DNA of 64,000 nucleotides. Origin: Streptacidiphilus pinicola (GTDB lineage: Bacteria > Actinomycetota > Actinomycetes > Streptomycetales > Streptomycetaceae). The translations under genes and the position numbers were made by a program. Below, piece after piece: positions 15,674 through 23,774 of the stretch (positions within the stretch are counted from its first letter, which is position 1; each line of letters begins with the position of its first letter). Location: positions 1 through 64,000 of the forward strand of contig NZ_QKYN01000065.1 in the NCBI RefSeq assembly GCF_003258295.1, written 5' to 3'. The notes below the pieces were generated by a model. It was not told where the DNA came from. It worked only from the letters and a program-made list of their open reading frames with translations, and searched no databases.

Positions 15674-16426
15674 ATGACCGCCCGCCTGCTCCTCCTGGCC
15701 CACGGCAGCCGCGACCCGCGGCACGCCGCGACCATGGACGCCCTCGTCCTCCAGGCCCGCGCGCTGCGCCCGGGCCTGGATGTGCGCGTCGGCTACCTCG
15801 ACCACTGCGCCCCGCGCATCCCGCGCACCCTGGAGCAGCTGGCCGAGGAGGGGGACGGGCCGGTCGTCGCCGTGCCGATGCTGCTGGCCCGCGCCTTCCA
15901 CGCCAAGACCGACATCCCCGGTGTGCTGCGCGAGGCCGCGGCCCGGCTGCCGAGGCTCGAGGTGCACCTGGCCGAGGTGCTCGGCCCCTCCCCACTGCTG
16001 TGGCGCGCGCTGGAGCGCCGCCTGGCCGAGGTGGGCGTGCGGCCCGCCGCCGACACCGGCATCGTCCTCGCCTCCGCCGGCTCCTCCGATCCGACGGCGA
16101 ACGCCGCGACGCGGGCGACCGCCGCCGCGTGGGCCCGCGCGGCGGGCTGGGGAGGCGTGGCCGTGGCGCACGCCTCCGCCGCGCCCCCGTCGGTGGCCGA
16201 CGCGGCGGCCACCCTGCGCGCCCAGGGGCTGCGGCGCCTTGCCGTCGCCCTCTACCTGCTGGCCCCCGGCCTGCTCCCGGACCGCATCGCGGACCAGGCC
16301 GCGACGGCGGGCATCCCCGCCGTCGCCTCGCCCATCGGCGCGTCCCCCGACCTCGCCGAGTTGCTGCTGCAACGCTATGCGGAGGCACTGACAATCCGGC
16401 CCGCGGAGCTCTCCGCCAGCGCCTGA
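15674..16426 (+). CDS. Sirohydrochlorin chelatase, CbiX/SirB family
   Basis: 250 residues. The family start LLLAHGSRDPRHA contains the catalytic metal-site histidine near residue 10; a second half repeats the fold, with HAKTDIPGVL in the first domain. The enzyme inserts metal into sirohydrochlorin. In this operon iron insertion to give sirohaem for the sulfite reductase is the natural role, though a cobalt role in B12 synthesis cannot be excluded from sequence. It starts four bases after ssuC, so it belongs to the same transcript. Confidence 0.9.
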   Translation: MTARLLLLAHGSRDPRHAATMDALVLQARALRPGLDVRVGYLDHCAPRIPRTLEQLAEEGDGPVVAVPMLLARAFHAKTDIPGVLREAAARLPRLEVHLAEVLGPSPLLWRALERRLAEVGVRPAADTGIVLASAGSSDPTANAATRATAAAWARAAGWGGVAVAHASAAPPSVADAAATLRAQGLRRLAVALYLLAPGLLPDRIADQAATAGIPAVASPIGASPDLAELLLQRYAEALTIRPAELSASA

Positions 16427-16463
16427 TCCTCGCCTCCGTGTGGCGCGCGTCACGTTCAACCCA

Positions 16464-16491
16464 TGTCACGTCTCGGCCGCCTGCTCCCATC
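16464..16491 (+). promoter_or_regulatory. Candidate ECF41-dependent promoter
   Basis: TGTCACG at 16464-16470 and CATC at 16488-16491, spaced 17 bases, resemble the published ECF41 promoter form TGTCACA-N16-CGTC. It lies about 37 bases before the TTG start of the oxidoreductase that is coupled to an ECF41 sigma factor, so autoregulation is likely. A second GTCACG lies at 16449-16454. Confidence 0.4.
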
Positions 16492-16527
16492 TGGTGGGTG
16501 TCAGCAAGCGAGCGAGAGGACAGAACG

Positions 16528-17724
16528 TTGAACGCCAAGCAGACTGATACCCGGCACCGCGTCGTGATCCTGGGATCCGGCTACGCCGGACTGGCCGCGG
16601 CCGTCCAGCTCGCCGGGCGGGTCAAGGGACGCCAGGACGTGCAGGTCACCCTGGTCAACGCGCAGGAGCGGTTCACCGAACGGCTGCGGCTGCACATGAC
16701 GGCGACGGGCCAGGAGGTCGCCGCGCTCGACATCCCGGAGCTGCTGACGGGCACCGGCGTGCGCTTCGTCCGCGGCTGGGTCACCGCGATCGACGCGGAG
16801 ACGAAGGCGGTCCGGATCGACGACGACCGCGAACTCCCCTACGACACACTGGTCTACGGCCTCGGCGGGGTCGCCGACACCACCGCCGTCCCGGGCGCCG
16901 AGGACCATGCGTACACGCTGAGCGGCGTCCAGGACGCGCAGCTGCTGGCCGAGAGGCTGGCCCGCCTGACCACGGGCACCGTCGTGGTCGCCGGCAGCGG
17001 CCTGACCGGCGTCGAGTCGGCCGCCGAGATCGCGGAACGGTACCCGGAGTTGCGGGTCGTGCTGCTGGGCCGGCAGGAGCCGGGCGCGAACATGAACCCG
17101 AGGGCGCGCGCCTACCTGCGCGGCGCGCTCGACCGGCTGGGCGTACGGGTGCGCGCCGGCGTCGAGGTGGTCAAGGTGCTGCCGGACGCGGTCGAGCTGG
17201 CGGACGGGGAGACCCTCGACGCCGACGCGGTGCTGTGGACCAGCGGCACCCGGGTCTCGCCGCTGCCGGCCGCCGCCGGGCTGGAGGTCGACGCCCACGG
17301 ACGCATCGTCACCGACCAGGCGCTGCGCTCGGTCTCGCACCCGAACGTCTACGCGATCGGCGACGCGGCGGCGATCCGCCAGGGCTACGGCGTCATGCAC
17401 GGCACCTGCCAGGGCGGCATGCCGACCGGCGTGCACGCCGCGCTGTCGATCGACCGGACGCTGCGCGGCAAGCAGCCCAAGCCGTTCCGCTTCGGCTACT
17501 ACCACACGCCGGTGAGCCTGGGCCGGGGCGACGCGGTGGTGCAGTTCACCAGGCCCGACGACAGCCCTCGGCGGATCTGCCTGACCGGGGGGCTGGCCGT
17601 CCGGTACAAGGAGACGGTGACCGCCTCGCCCTGGCCGACCTACAGCCGCATGAAGAAGATGCCCGCCTCGGGCGCGTTCTGGCCGCACGGCGGTCGCTTC
17701 ACCCGCATCCGGAGCGCCAAGTGA
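16528..17724 (+). CDS. FAD-dependent NAD(P) oxidoreductase (NDH-2-like)
   Basis: 398 residues from a TTG at 16528 that has GAGAGGA upstream; the longer open frame upstream overlaps the chelatase and is not coding. The FAD Rossmann motif VILGSGYAGLAAAVQLAG stands near residue 12, the NAD(P) motif VVAGSGLTGVESAAEIAE is near 153, and the FAD ribose-binding VYAIGDAA near 275. Sequence fits the NDH-2/pyridine nucleotide-disulfide oxidoreductase group with no redox-cysteine pair. It overlaps the ECF41 sigma gene by GTGA. ECF41 sigma factors are commonly encoded with oxidoreductases of this sort, so it is probably the sigma factor's cognate partner. Confidence 0.9.
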   Translation: MNAKQTDTRHRVVILGSGYAGLAAAVQLAGRVKGRQDVQVTLVNAQERFTERLRLHMTATGQEVAALDIPELLTGTGVRFVRGWVTAIDAETKAVRIDDDRELPYDTLVYGLGGVADTTAVPGAEDHAYTLSGVQDAQLLAERLARLTTGTVVVAGSGLTGVESAAEIAERYPELRVVLLGRQEPGANMNPRARAYLRGALDRLGVRVRAGVEVVKVLPDAVELADGETLDADAVLWTSGTRVSPLPAAAGLEVDAHGRIVTDQALRSVSHPNVYAIGDAAAIRQGYGVMHGTCQGGMPTGVHAALSIDRTLRGKQPKPFRFGYYHTPVSLGRGDAVVQFTRPDDSPRRICLTGGLAVRYKETVTASPWPTYSRMKKMPASGAFWPHGGRFTRIRSAK

Positions 17725-18644
17725 CCGACCTGTCCTCCGCCCACCCCGACCAGCAGGTCTTCGACCGGCACCGGCGGCTGCTCTTCTCCGTCGCCTACCG
17801 CCTGCTCGGCTCGGCCGCCGACGCCGAGGACGCGGTCCAGGACGCCTGGCTCAAGTGGTCCGCCGCGGACCGCTCCCAGGTGGCGGACCCCAAGGCCTAT
17901 CTGACCCGCATCGTCTCCAACGAGGCGCTGGAGCGCCTGCGTTCGGCCCGCCACAAGCGGGAGACCTATGTGGGCCCGTGGCTGCCGGAACCGATCCTGA
18001 CCGGCCCGGACACCACCGAGGCGGTCACCGACGCCGAGTCGGTGTCGATGGCCCTGCTGGTGGTGCTGGAGACGCTCAGCCCGCTGGAGCGCGCGGTGTT
18101 CGTGCTGAAGGAGGTCTTCGCCTTCAGCTACGGCGAGATCGCGGAGATGGTGGAACGTTCGGAGGCCGCGGTGCGGCAGGCCGGCCACCGGGCCCGCGAG
18201 CACGTGCAGGCCCGCCGGCCCCGCTTCGCCGCGGACCGCTCGCAGCAACGCGCCGCCACCGAGCGGTTCTTCGCCGCCGCGACCGGCGGGGACATGAACG
18301 CGCTGATGGAACTGCTCTCCCCCGACGTCACGCTGTGGACCGACGGCGGCGGCAAGGTCCGCCAGGCGCTGCGCCCGGTCGTCGGCGCGACGACGGTGGC
18401 CTCCTGGTTCGCGGCCATCGGCACGGTCACCTACCAGGGCGTCGAGCCGGCCGACATGAAGGCCGAACTGGTGGAGCTCAACGGCGGTCCTGGCATCGTC
18501 TTCCGCGGGCCCGACCGCGTGATCGCGACCGTCACCCTCGACTTCGACGCCGACGGCCGGATCACCACGATCCACAACGTCGCCAACCCGGACAAGCTCC
18601 AGGCCGTGGCCGACGGCTCCACCCACGACATGGGCACGCACTGA
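17721..18644 (+). CDS. sigJ: ECF41-type RNA polymerase sigma factor (SigJ-like) with SnoaL-like C-terminus
   Basis: 307 residues from the GTG at 17721. Region 2 (RHRRLLFSVAYRLLGSAADAEDAVQDAW) and region 4 (LSPLERAVFVLKEVFAFSYG) are followed by a SnoaL-like domain. The three ECF41 hallmarks are visible: WLPEP between the sigma domains, DGGGK in the C-terminal domain and NPDKL near the end. In this group the C-terminal extension replaces an anti-sigma factor and modulates activity. The gene is translationally coupled to the oxidoreductase, and the operon has a plausible ECF41 promoter. Confidence 0.93.
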   Translation: MTDLSSAHPDQQVFDRHRRLLFSVAYRLLGSAADAEDAVQDAWLKWSAADRSQVADPKAYLTRIVSNEALERLRSARHKRETYVGPWLPEPILTGPDTTEAVTDAESVSMALLVVLETLSPLERAVFVLKEVFAFSYGEIAEMVERSEAAVRQAGHRAREHVQARRPRFAADRSQQRAATERFFAAATGGDMNALMELLSPDVTLWTDGGGKVRQALRPVVGATTVASWFAAIGTVTYQGVEPADMKAELVELNGGPGIVFRGPDRVIATVTLDFDADGRITTIHNVANPDKLQAVADGSTHDMGTH

Positions 18645-18672
18645 GCTGAGTGGCGAACAACGGAAGACAGCG

Positions 18673-18703
18673 GAGGGCCGCAGCCGGATCGGCTGCGGCC
18701 CTC
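18673..18703. terminator. Strong bidirectional hairpin after sigJ
   Basis: 13-bp perfect stem (GAGGGCCGCAGCC / GGCTGCGGCCCTC) with loop GGATC, located between the convergent sigJ and MMPL genes. It can end both transcripts. Confidence 0.85.
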
Positions 18704-18728
18704 GCGGGTCCTGCGGTGTGACGCGGAC

Positions 18729-20894
18729 TCAGCGGCGGCTGGCGTCCAGTTCGTCGTCCTCGGAGCGGCTGCCCGCCGAGGAGGCGACGACGCGGCTGCC
18801 CTCCGCCTTGCGGCGGTCGGCGTGGCCCGGCCACCAGGCGGCGTGCCCGACGAGCGCGGTCAGCGACGGGGTGAAGAACATCGCCATCACGAAGGCGGCG
18901 ATCACGATGCCGATGCTGATGGAGAAGCCCATCTCCGCGAAGAGCGAGTTCCCGGCCAGCATCATCGAGGCGAAGGTGCCGGCGAGGATCGCCCCCGCCG
19001 CCGCGACCGTCGGACCGGCGTGACGCAGTGCCTGAGCCGCGGCGTCGCGCGGCTCGCGGCCCTCACGGGCCTCCTCGCGCAGTCGGGAGATCATCAGGAT
19101 GTTGTAGTCCGTCCCGATGGCGACGACGAAGAGGTAGATGAAGACCGGCAGCATGAACATCAGGCCCGCCTGGTGCGCCAGGTGCTGGAAGACCAGCACC
19201 GTCGCGCCGAGCGTCGCGGCGAAGCCCAGCCCGACCGAGGCCATCAGGTACCACGGCGCGACGACGCTGCGCAGCATCAGGCCGAGGATCAGCATGATCA
19301 GGATCGCGGCGACCGGGAAGACCACCGAGTAGTCGCGGTTGATCGCCTTCTGGATGTCCGCGTAGATCGCGCTCATCCCGCCGACGAGCACCTTGGTGTC
19401 GTTGGGCGCGTTGGCGTGGGCGACGTCGCGCAGCTTGGCCACCGTGTCGAGAGCCTGGCTGCTCGACGGGTCGTTGCTGAAGACGACGCTGATGTCCGCC
19501 GTGGTGCCCTGCGCGTTGTACTTGGCCGGGGCGACGCTGGCCACACCGGAGATGTCGAGCTTCGAGCCCAGGGCGTCGACCGCGCTCTTGTCGAGCGGGC
19601 TGGAGCTGGTCACGAAGACGTCGGTCGGGGTGGCGGCGCCGGCACTGTAGGCCTTGGTGATGGTGTCCTGGACGACCATCGACTCCACGGTCTTCGGCAT
19701 CGAGCCGGAGGCGAAGTCGAAGCTCGCCTTGTAGGTGGTGGCGACCAGGGCGATCGCGACCATCAGCACACCGGAGACGACGGCGACCAGAGCCGGGCGG
19801 CGCTTGACGGTGTTGCCCATCGCGGCGAAGCGCGAGCCCTCGGGCTCGATCTGCCACTTCTTCGACGGCCAGAACAGCACCCGCGGCGGGATCCAGGAGA
19901 AGATCGCGGGCACCAGCGTCAGACCGGCGAGCAGGGTGACGCCGACGGAGATGGCCAGCGAGGGGCCCATCTGCTTGAGGAAGGAGATGGACGACAGGCA
20001 CAGCGCGAGGAAGGCGATGATCACGGTGCCGGCGGCGGAGGCGATCGCCTCGCCGACGCGACCGACCGCGTTGATCATGGCCTCCTTGTGGTCCTCACCG
20101 GCACGCAGTCGTTCTCGGTAACGGAACATCAGGAAGAGGATGTAGTCCGTCCCGACGCCGAAGAGCACCACGATCAGGATGCCGGAGACCGACGCGTTGT
20201 AGGACAGGTTGAGCGCCTTGGTGACGTCGGCGATCAAGCCGTTCGCGGCCATCAGCACCACGCCGATCAGCACGATCGGCAGGATCGCCATCAGCGGCGA
20301 CCGGAAGATCAACAGCATCGCCAGGATGATGATGACGAAGGTGCCCATCCCGATGATGGCCTGGCCGGTCTTGTTGGAGTCGGCCTGGTCCAGGACCTGC
20401 GCGGCCGAACCGCCGACCTTGGCGGTCAGGTCGGTGCCCTTGGTCAGGTCGGCCACGTCCGCGCGGATCGCCTTGGCGGCGTCGGACATCTTGGTCTGGT
20501 CCGAGCTGTTCTGGCCGAGGTTCACCATCCCCAGGCCGTACAGTCCGTCCTTGGAGAACGGCGCGGGGTAGACGCCCTTGTTGAGCGGGATGTCCGTCTT
20601 GGCGGAGAGCTCCTTGTTGATGGACATGACCTGGGCCTTGTCCGTCGCGGTCAGGGGCTTCCCGTCCGCGCGCTGGAAGAGGATCTCCGCGCCCGGGGTG
20701 AACTTCTGCGGGAAGGCCGACTGCTGGAGCTCCATCGCCTGGATGGACTCGTAGCTCTTCGGCAGGAAGCTGCTCTCGTCACTGTTCGACTGCAGCGTCG
20801 GCGCCGAGACCGCGATGGCCACCGCCGCCACGATCCATGCGATCAGTGTCCAGAACGGGTGTCGGACGACGACCCGCCCGATCCGGTGAAACAT
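18729..20894 (-). CDS. MMPL family RND-type transporter
   Basis: 721 residues. It has two similar halves, each with one extracytoplasmic domain and about six membrane helices, starting MFHRIGRVVVRHPFWTLIAW. The family motif GTDYILFLMFRYRE and its second-half copy GTDYNILMISRLREE are both present, so proton coupling appears intact. A GGAGGGG Shine-Dalgarno precedes the ATG. A TetR gene lies upstream on the same strand and an operator-like palindrome stands between, so this exporter is probably TetR-controlled. Substrate is unknown; lipids or antibiotics are usual for the family. Confidence 0.93.
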   Translation of the reverse strand: MFHRIGRVVVRHPFWTLIAWIVAAVAIAVSAPTLQSNSDESSFLPKSYESIQAMELQQSAFPQKFTPGAEILFQRADGKPLTATDKAQVMSINKELSAKTDIPLNKGVYPAPFSKDGLYGLGMVNLGQNSSDQTKMSDAAKAIRADVADLTKGTDLTAKVGGSAAQVLDQADSNKTGQAIIGMGTFVIIILAMLLIFRSPLMAILPIVLIGVVLMAANGLIADVTKALNLSYNASVSGILIVVLFGVGTDYILFLMFRYRERLRAGEDHKEAMINAVGRVGEAIASAAGTVIIAFLALCLSSISFLKQMGPSLAISVGVTLLAGLTLVPAIFSWIPPRVLFWPSKKWQIEPEGSRFAAMGNTVKRRPALVAVVSGVLMVAIALVATTYKASFDFASGSMPKTVESMVVQDTITKAYSAGAATPTDVFVTSSSPLDKSAVDALGSKLDISGVASVAPAKYNAQGTTADISVVFSNDPSSSQALDTVAKLRDVAHANAPNDTKVLVGGMSAIYADIQKAINRDYSVVFPVAAILIMLILGLMLRSVVAPWYLMASVGLGFAATLGATVLVFQHLAHQAGLMFMLPVFIYLFVVAIGTDYNILMISRLREEAREGREPRDAAAQALRHAGPTVAAAGAILAGTFASMMLAGNSLFAEMGFSISIGIVIAAFVMAMFFTPSLTALVGHAAWWPGHADRRKAEGSRVVASSAGSRSEDDELDASRR

Positions 20895-21014
20895 GTCGAT
20901 TGCCCCTCCACGGCATGGATCACCGCCACCCCGGGTGAGGTCGTGGGCAGGGCGATCTGGCCACCCGACAGGTCGGACGGCGAATACGTTCCAATGTGGG
21001 CATCCTAAGAACTT

Positions 21015-21032
21015 ACTTGCCGACCGGCAAGT
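21015..21032. promoter_or_regulatory. TetR-type operator palindrome before the MMPL gene
   Basis: ACTTGCCG-AC-CGGCAAGT, an 8-bp perfect inverted repeat with a 2-base centre, 121 bases upstream of the MMPL start and about 170 bases past the tetR stop. Length and symmetry fit a TetR dimer site. The rest of this 305-base gap shows only a short hairpin-rich stretch near 21120-21185. Confidence 0.65.
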
Positions 21033-21199
21033 CAGATCCGCGCACGTGGGCCCGGCCGCTGATCTCCCCGTTCGGCAGCTCCAGGTCTGCCTCCATCATC
21101 CTGCCCGCCCGGTCCACCCCCGGTCCTCGTCCCCCGGGTGGATCCGTCTCCTGCTCAGGGTGGAGATTCACCCCCGGGTCCCCTCCGGGTCGGAGGGGC

Positions 21200-21799
21200 T
21201 CACTCCGCGAGCAGCCGGCGCAGCGAGCGCCGGGCGCGGCCCGGAGCGACGGAGTCCCCTTCGAGCTGCAGGAAGTGGTTCAGCGCGAGCATGACCCCGA
21301 CCAGGTCGTAGACCAGCTGCCCGACGTCGGTGTCCGCGGGCAGCTCGCCCGCGTGCACGGCCATCCGCGCCTGGATGCGCAGATCCCGCTGCCACACGGC
21401 ACTCATCCCGCGGATCGCGTCGCGCACCGGCCCACCGCGGTCGTCGAACTCCGTGGCGGCGGCCGTGAAGAAGCAGCCGCCCGGAAGCACGTGCCGCTCC
21501 AGGTAGGCAACCCACGCCTCGCACATCTCCCGCAGCCGGACCAGCCCGACCGGCACGTCGGGCACCCGCTCCTGCACCTCGCGGACGAACACGTCGGCCG
21601 CCTCGTCCACCACGGCCAGCTGCAGGGTCTCCTTGCTGCCGAAGTGACCGATCACTCCCGCCTTGCTCATCCCGAGATCGGCGGCCAGACGGCCGATGGT
21701 CAGGCCCTCCAGCCCCTCCATGGAGGCGATCTCCAAGCCGCGGTCCACGATGCGCCGCCGGGTCAGGCGGGTCTCGGCGACGGACTTCCTGGGACTCAT
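21200..21799 (-). CDS. TetR family transcriptional regulator
   Basis: 199 residues. The N-terminal HTH includes TRRRIVDRGLEIASMEGLEGLTIGRLAADLGMSKAGVIGHFGSK (residues about 12-57, quoted in outline only: TIGRLAADLGMSKAGVIGHF is the core). The C-terminal domain is helical, of the TetR_C type seen in AcrR/YcdC-like regulators. It is transcribed towards the MMPL gene and divergently from the KAS III gene, so either or both could be targets. Upstream SD is weak. The ligand is unknown. Confidence 0.92.
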   Translation of the reverse strand: MSPRKSVAETRLTRRRIVDRGLEIASMEGLEGLTIGRLAADLGMSKAGVIGHFGSKETLQLAVVDEAADVFVREVQERVPDVPVGLVRLREMCEAWVAYLERHVLPGGCFFTAAATEFDDRGGPVRDAIRGMSAVWQRDLRIQARMAVHAGELPADTDVGQLVYDLVGVMLALNHFLQLEGDSVAPGRARRSLRRLLAE

Positions 21800-21846
21800 G
21801 AGTGTTCATGCTACTCACCCGCCGAGCGCCCGCCCCGCCCTTAGCT

Positions 21847-21869
21847 TCCGAACGATCGGTTGCTATATT
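21847..21869 (+). promoter_or_regulatory. Promoter region between tetR and KAS III gene
   Basis: The imperfect palindrome CCGAACGATCGGTT (21848-21861) is followed by TATATT (21864-21869), a good -10. This is an AT-rich spot between divergent genes; the palindrome would lie in the spacer, where a TetR-type repressor could act. No convincing -35 is seen. Confidence 0.4.
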
Positions 21870-21907
21870 CCGGCGAGTCACGATCCCGATGAGTGGAGAG
21901 AAGACCT

Positions 21908-22855
21908 GTGCCCGGTTCCCGCATCACCTCGCTCGGCCACTACCAGCCCGCCCGTGTGCTGACCAACCACGACCTCGAGCAGCTCGTCGAGACGAACGAC
22001 GAGTGGATCAAGCAGCGGACCGGCATCGCCAACCGGCGCATCGCCGCCGAGGAGGAGACCGTCGCCGACATGGCCGCCGAGGCGGCGGCCAAGGCACTCG
22101 CGAGCTCCGGCCTGGAACCGTCCGACATCGGCCTGATCACCGTCGCCACCTGCAGCAACCGGGACCGTTGCCCCTCGACGGCGGCTCAGGTCGCCGCGCG
22201 GCTGGGGATCCCGAACGCGGTCTGCTTCGACCTCAACAACGGCTGCGCCGGCTTCTGCACCGCGCTCTCCACCGCCGACCACACCCTGCGTGCGGGCGCG
22301 GCGAAGCACGCGCTCGTGATCGGCGCGGAGAAGATGTCCGACCTGTTGGACTGGACCGACCGCAGCACGTGCATCCTGCTCGGCGACGGCGCGGGCGCGG
22401 CCGTCCTGAGCGCGACGGACGACGAGGCCGGCATCGGTCCCGTCGTCTGGGGCTCCGACCCGAGCCGCGGCGACGCGGTCCGCCTGATGGGCGACTGGCA
22501 GCCGCGCTTCGCCCAGGAGGGCCAGTCCGTCTTCCGCTGGGCCACCAGCGAGCTCCCCGCGATGGCCCGCGAGGCCTGCGCCCGGGCGGGCCTGACGCCC
22601 GCCGATCTCGGGGGTGTCGTCACCCACCAGGCGAACCTGCGCATCATCGAGTCGCTCACCCGTCACCTGGGCCTTCCGGACGACGTCGTGATCGCCCGCG
22701 ACGTCGTGGACGCCGGCAACACCTCGGCCGCGTCCGTCCCGCTGGCCCTCTCCAAGCTCGTCGAGTCCCGGGAACTCCCCTCCGGCTCCCCGGTCCTCCT
22801 CTTCGCCTTCGGCGGCGGCCTGTCCTGGGCCGGACAGGTCATCACCGCACCGTGA
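21908..22855 (+). CDS. 3-oxoacyl-ACP synthase III family protein (KAS III, FabH-like)
   Basis: 315 residues from the GTG at 21908, which has GGAGAGAAG before it; a GTG at 21893 is in frame but lacks an SD. It carries the KAS III triad: Cys in NNGCAGFC near residue 113, His in HQANLRI and Asn in AGNTSAAS. It starts with GSRITSLGHYQPARVLTN, the usual FabH opening. It probably condenses an acyl-CoA with malonyl-ACP, but no acyl carrier protein or other fatty-acid genes are adjacent, so it is likely a stand-alone paralogue. Pairing with TetR and MMPL suggests control of lipid or acyl metabolism. Confidence 0.9.
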   Translation: MPGSRITSLGHYQPARVLTNHDLEQLVETNDEWIKQRTGIANRRIAAEEETVADMAAEAAAKALASSGLEPSDIGLITVATCSNRDRCPSTAAQVAARLGIPNAVCFDLNNGCAGFCTALSTADHTLRAGAAKHALVIGAEKMSDLLDWTDRSTCILLGDGAGAAVLSATDDEAGIGPVVWGSDPSRGDAVRLMGDWQPRFAQEGQSVFRWATSELPAMAREACARAGLTPADLGGVVTHQANLRIIESLTRHLGLPDDVVIARDVVDAGNTSAASVPLALSKLVESRELPSGSPVLLFAFGGGLSWAGQVITAP

Positions 22856-22916
22856 TCTCGGGCAAGCGAGGAGCTTGCACTTCGGGTCATGACACCTAGG
22901 GGCGCGGGGCTCTGCC

Positions 22917-22959
22917 CATGCCGCTCTCCCCCGGCCGCAGGCCGGGGGAGAGCGGCATG
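22917..22959. terminator. 20-bp hairpin after the KAS III gene
   Basis: Perfect 20-bp inverted repeat (CATGCCGCTCTCCCCCGGCC and its complement) with loop GCA, between convergent KAS III and exonuclease genes. It is preceded by GGGGCGCGGGG (22900-22910), the opening of a repeat family common between Streptomyces genes. Confidence 0.85.
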
Positions 22960-22984
22960 GCACGCAGCGCCTCGCGCTTCGGGG

Positions 22985-23698
22985 CTACCGCACCGGCCAG
23001 GAGCCGTCCACGACCGCCTCCGGGTCCTTCTTCTTCCGGAGCCACTCCTGGAGGCCGGAGGCCCACGCCGCGTGCCAGCCCACCTGGCGATCGTGCAACG
23101 CCTGCGGCGTCGGCTCGCCGACCTCGCTGGGGTACTTCGCGCCGAGGGCCAGGGCGACGCGGACCGCGGCCAGCGCGTCCGCGCCGGCCTCGTGGGCGTC
23201 GTCGAGGCGGACGCCGTAGACCGCGCAGGCGTTCTCCAGCGAGCGTGAGCCCTTGCGGTACTTGTCCACCGCGCGGTCGACCACCAACGGGTCCACCACC
23301 GGGCCCACGACAGCCGCGGCGCCACCGCCCAACTGCCGCTCCAGCGAGGGCAGATCGTGCCGCCGCAGCTCCGCGGCGAGCAGGCTGAGGTCGAACGGCG
23401 CGTTGTAGACGACCACGGGTATCCCGGCCCGCCAGTAGGCGACCAGCGCCGCCGCGACCTCCGCGACCACGTCCGCGGCCAGGCGGCCCTCGGCGACCGC
23501 GTGCGCGGTCGTGATGCCGTGCACGGCCGTCGCCTCCGCCGGGATGGGGACGCCGGGATCGGCCAGCCACTCGCGGCGGCGGACCGGCTCGCCCTCCTTG
23601 ACCTCCACCAGCGCGGCCGTGACGATGCGTGACTCGGCCGGCTCGGTACCGGTGGTCTCCAGGTCGAAACCGACCAGCATGTCGTGCAACCAGCTCAT
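22985..23698 (-). CDS. 3'-5' exonuclease, DEDDh (DnaQ-like)
   Basis: 237 residues from the ATG at 23698 (a TTG one codon earlier is also possible). Exo I is LVGFDLETTGTEP with the Asp/Glu pair, Exo II is VVVYNAPFDLSLLAAEL, Exo III has H-x4-D in AHEAGADALAAVRVA, so the DEDDh set is complete. It is a single-domain exonuclease without BRCT or helicase extension. Such proteins proofread or trim DNA or RNA; it is not the replicative epsilon subunit by context. AGAGG lies upstream of the start. Confidence 0.9.
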   Translation of the reverse strand: MSWLHDMLVGFDLETTGTEPAESRIVTAALVEVKEGEPVRRREWLADPGVPIPAEATAVHGITTAHAVAEGRLAADVVAEVAAALVAYWRAGIPVVVYNAPFDLSLLAAELRRHDLPSLERQLGGGAAAVVGPVVDPLVVDRAVDKYRKGSRSLENACAVYGVRLDDAHEAGADALAAVRVALALGAKYPSEVGEPTPQALHDRQVGWHAAWASGLQEWLRKKKDPEAVVDGSWPVR

Positions 23699-23774
23699 CA
23701 AGCGCGTCCTCTCGTCCCGTGGACACCATCATCGCGTGCCGCACTGACAGGCCGACGGGCAGGTTCCACTTTCC

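Noticed and set aside
18822-21008. 728-codon frame antisense to the first MMPL gene
   Set aside because: His/Asp/Gly/Arg-rich shadow with no family features; the MMPL gene on the other strand has RND motifs, SD and membrane helices.
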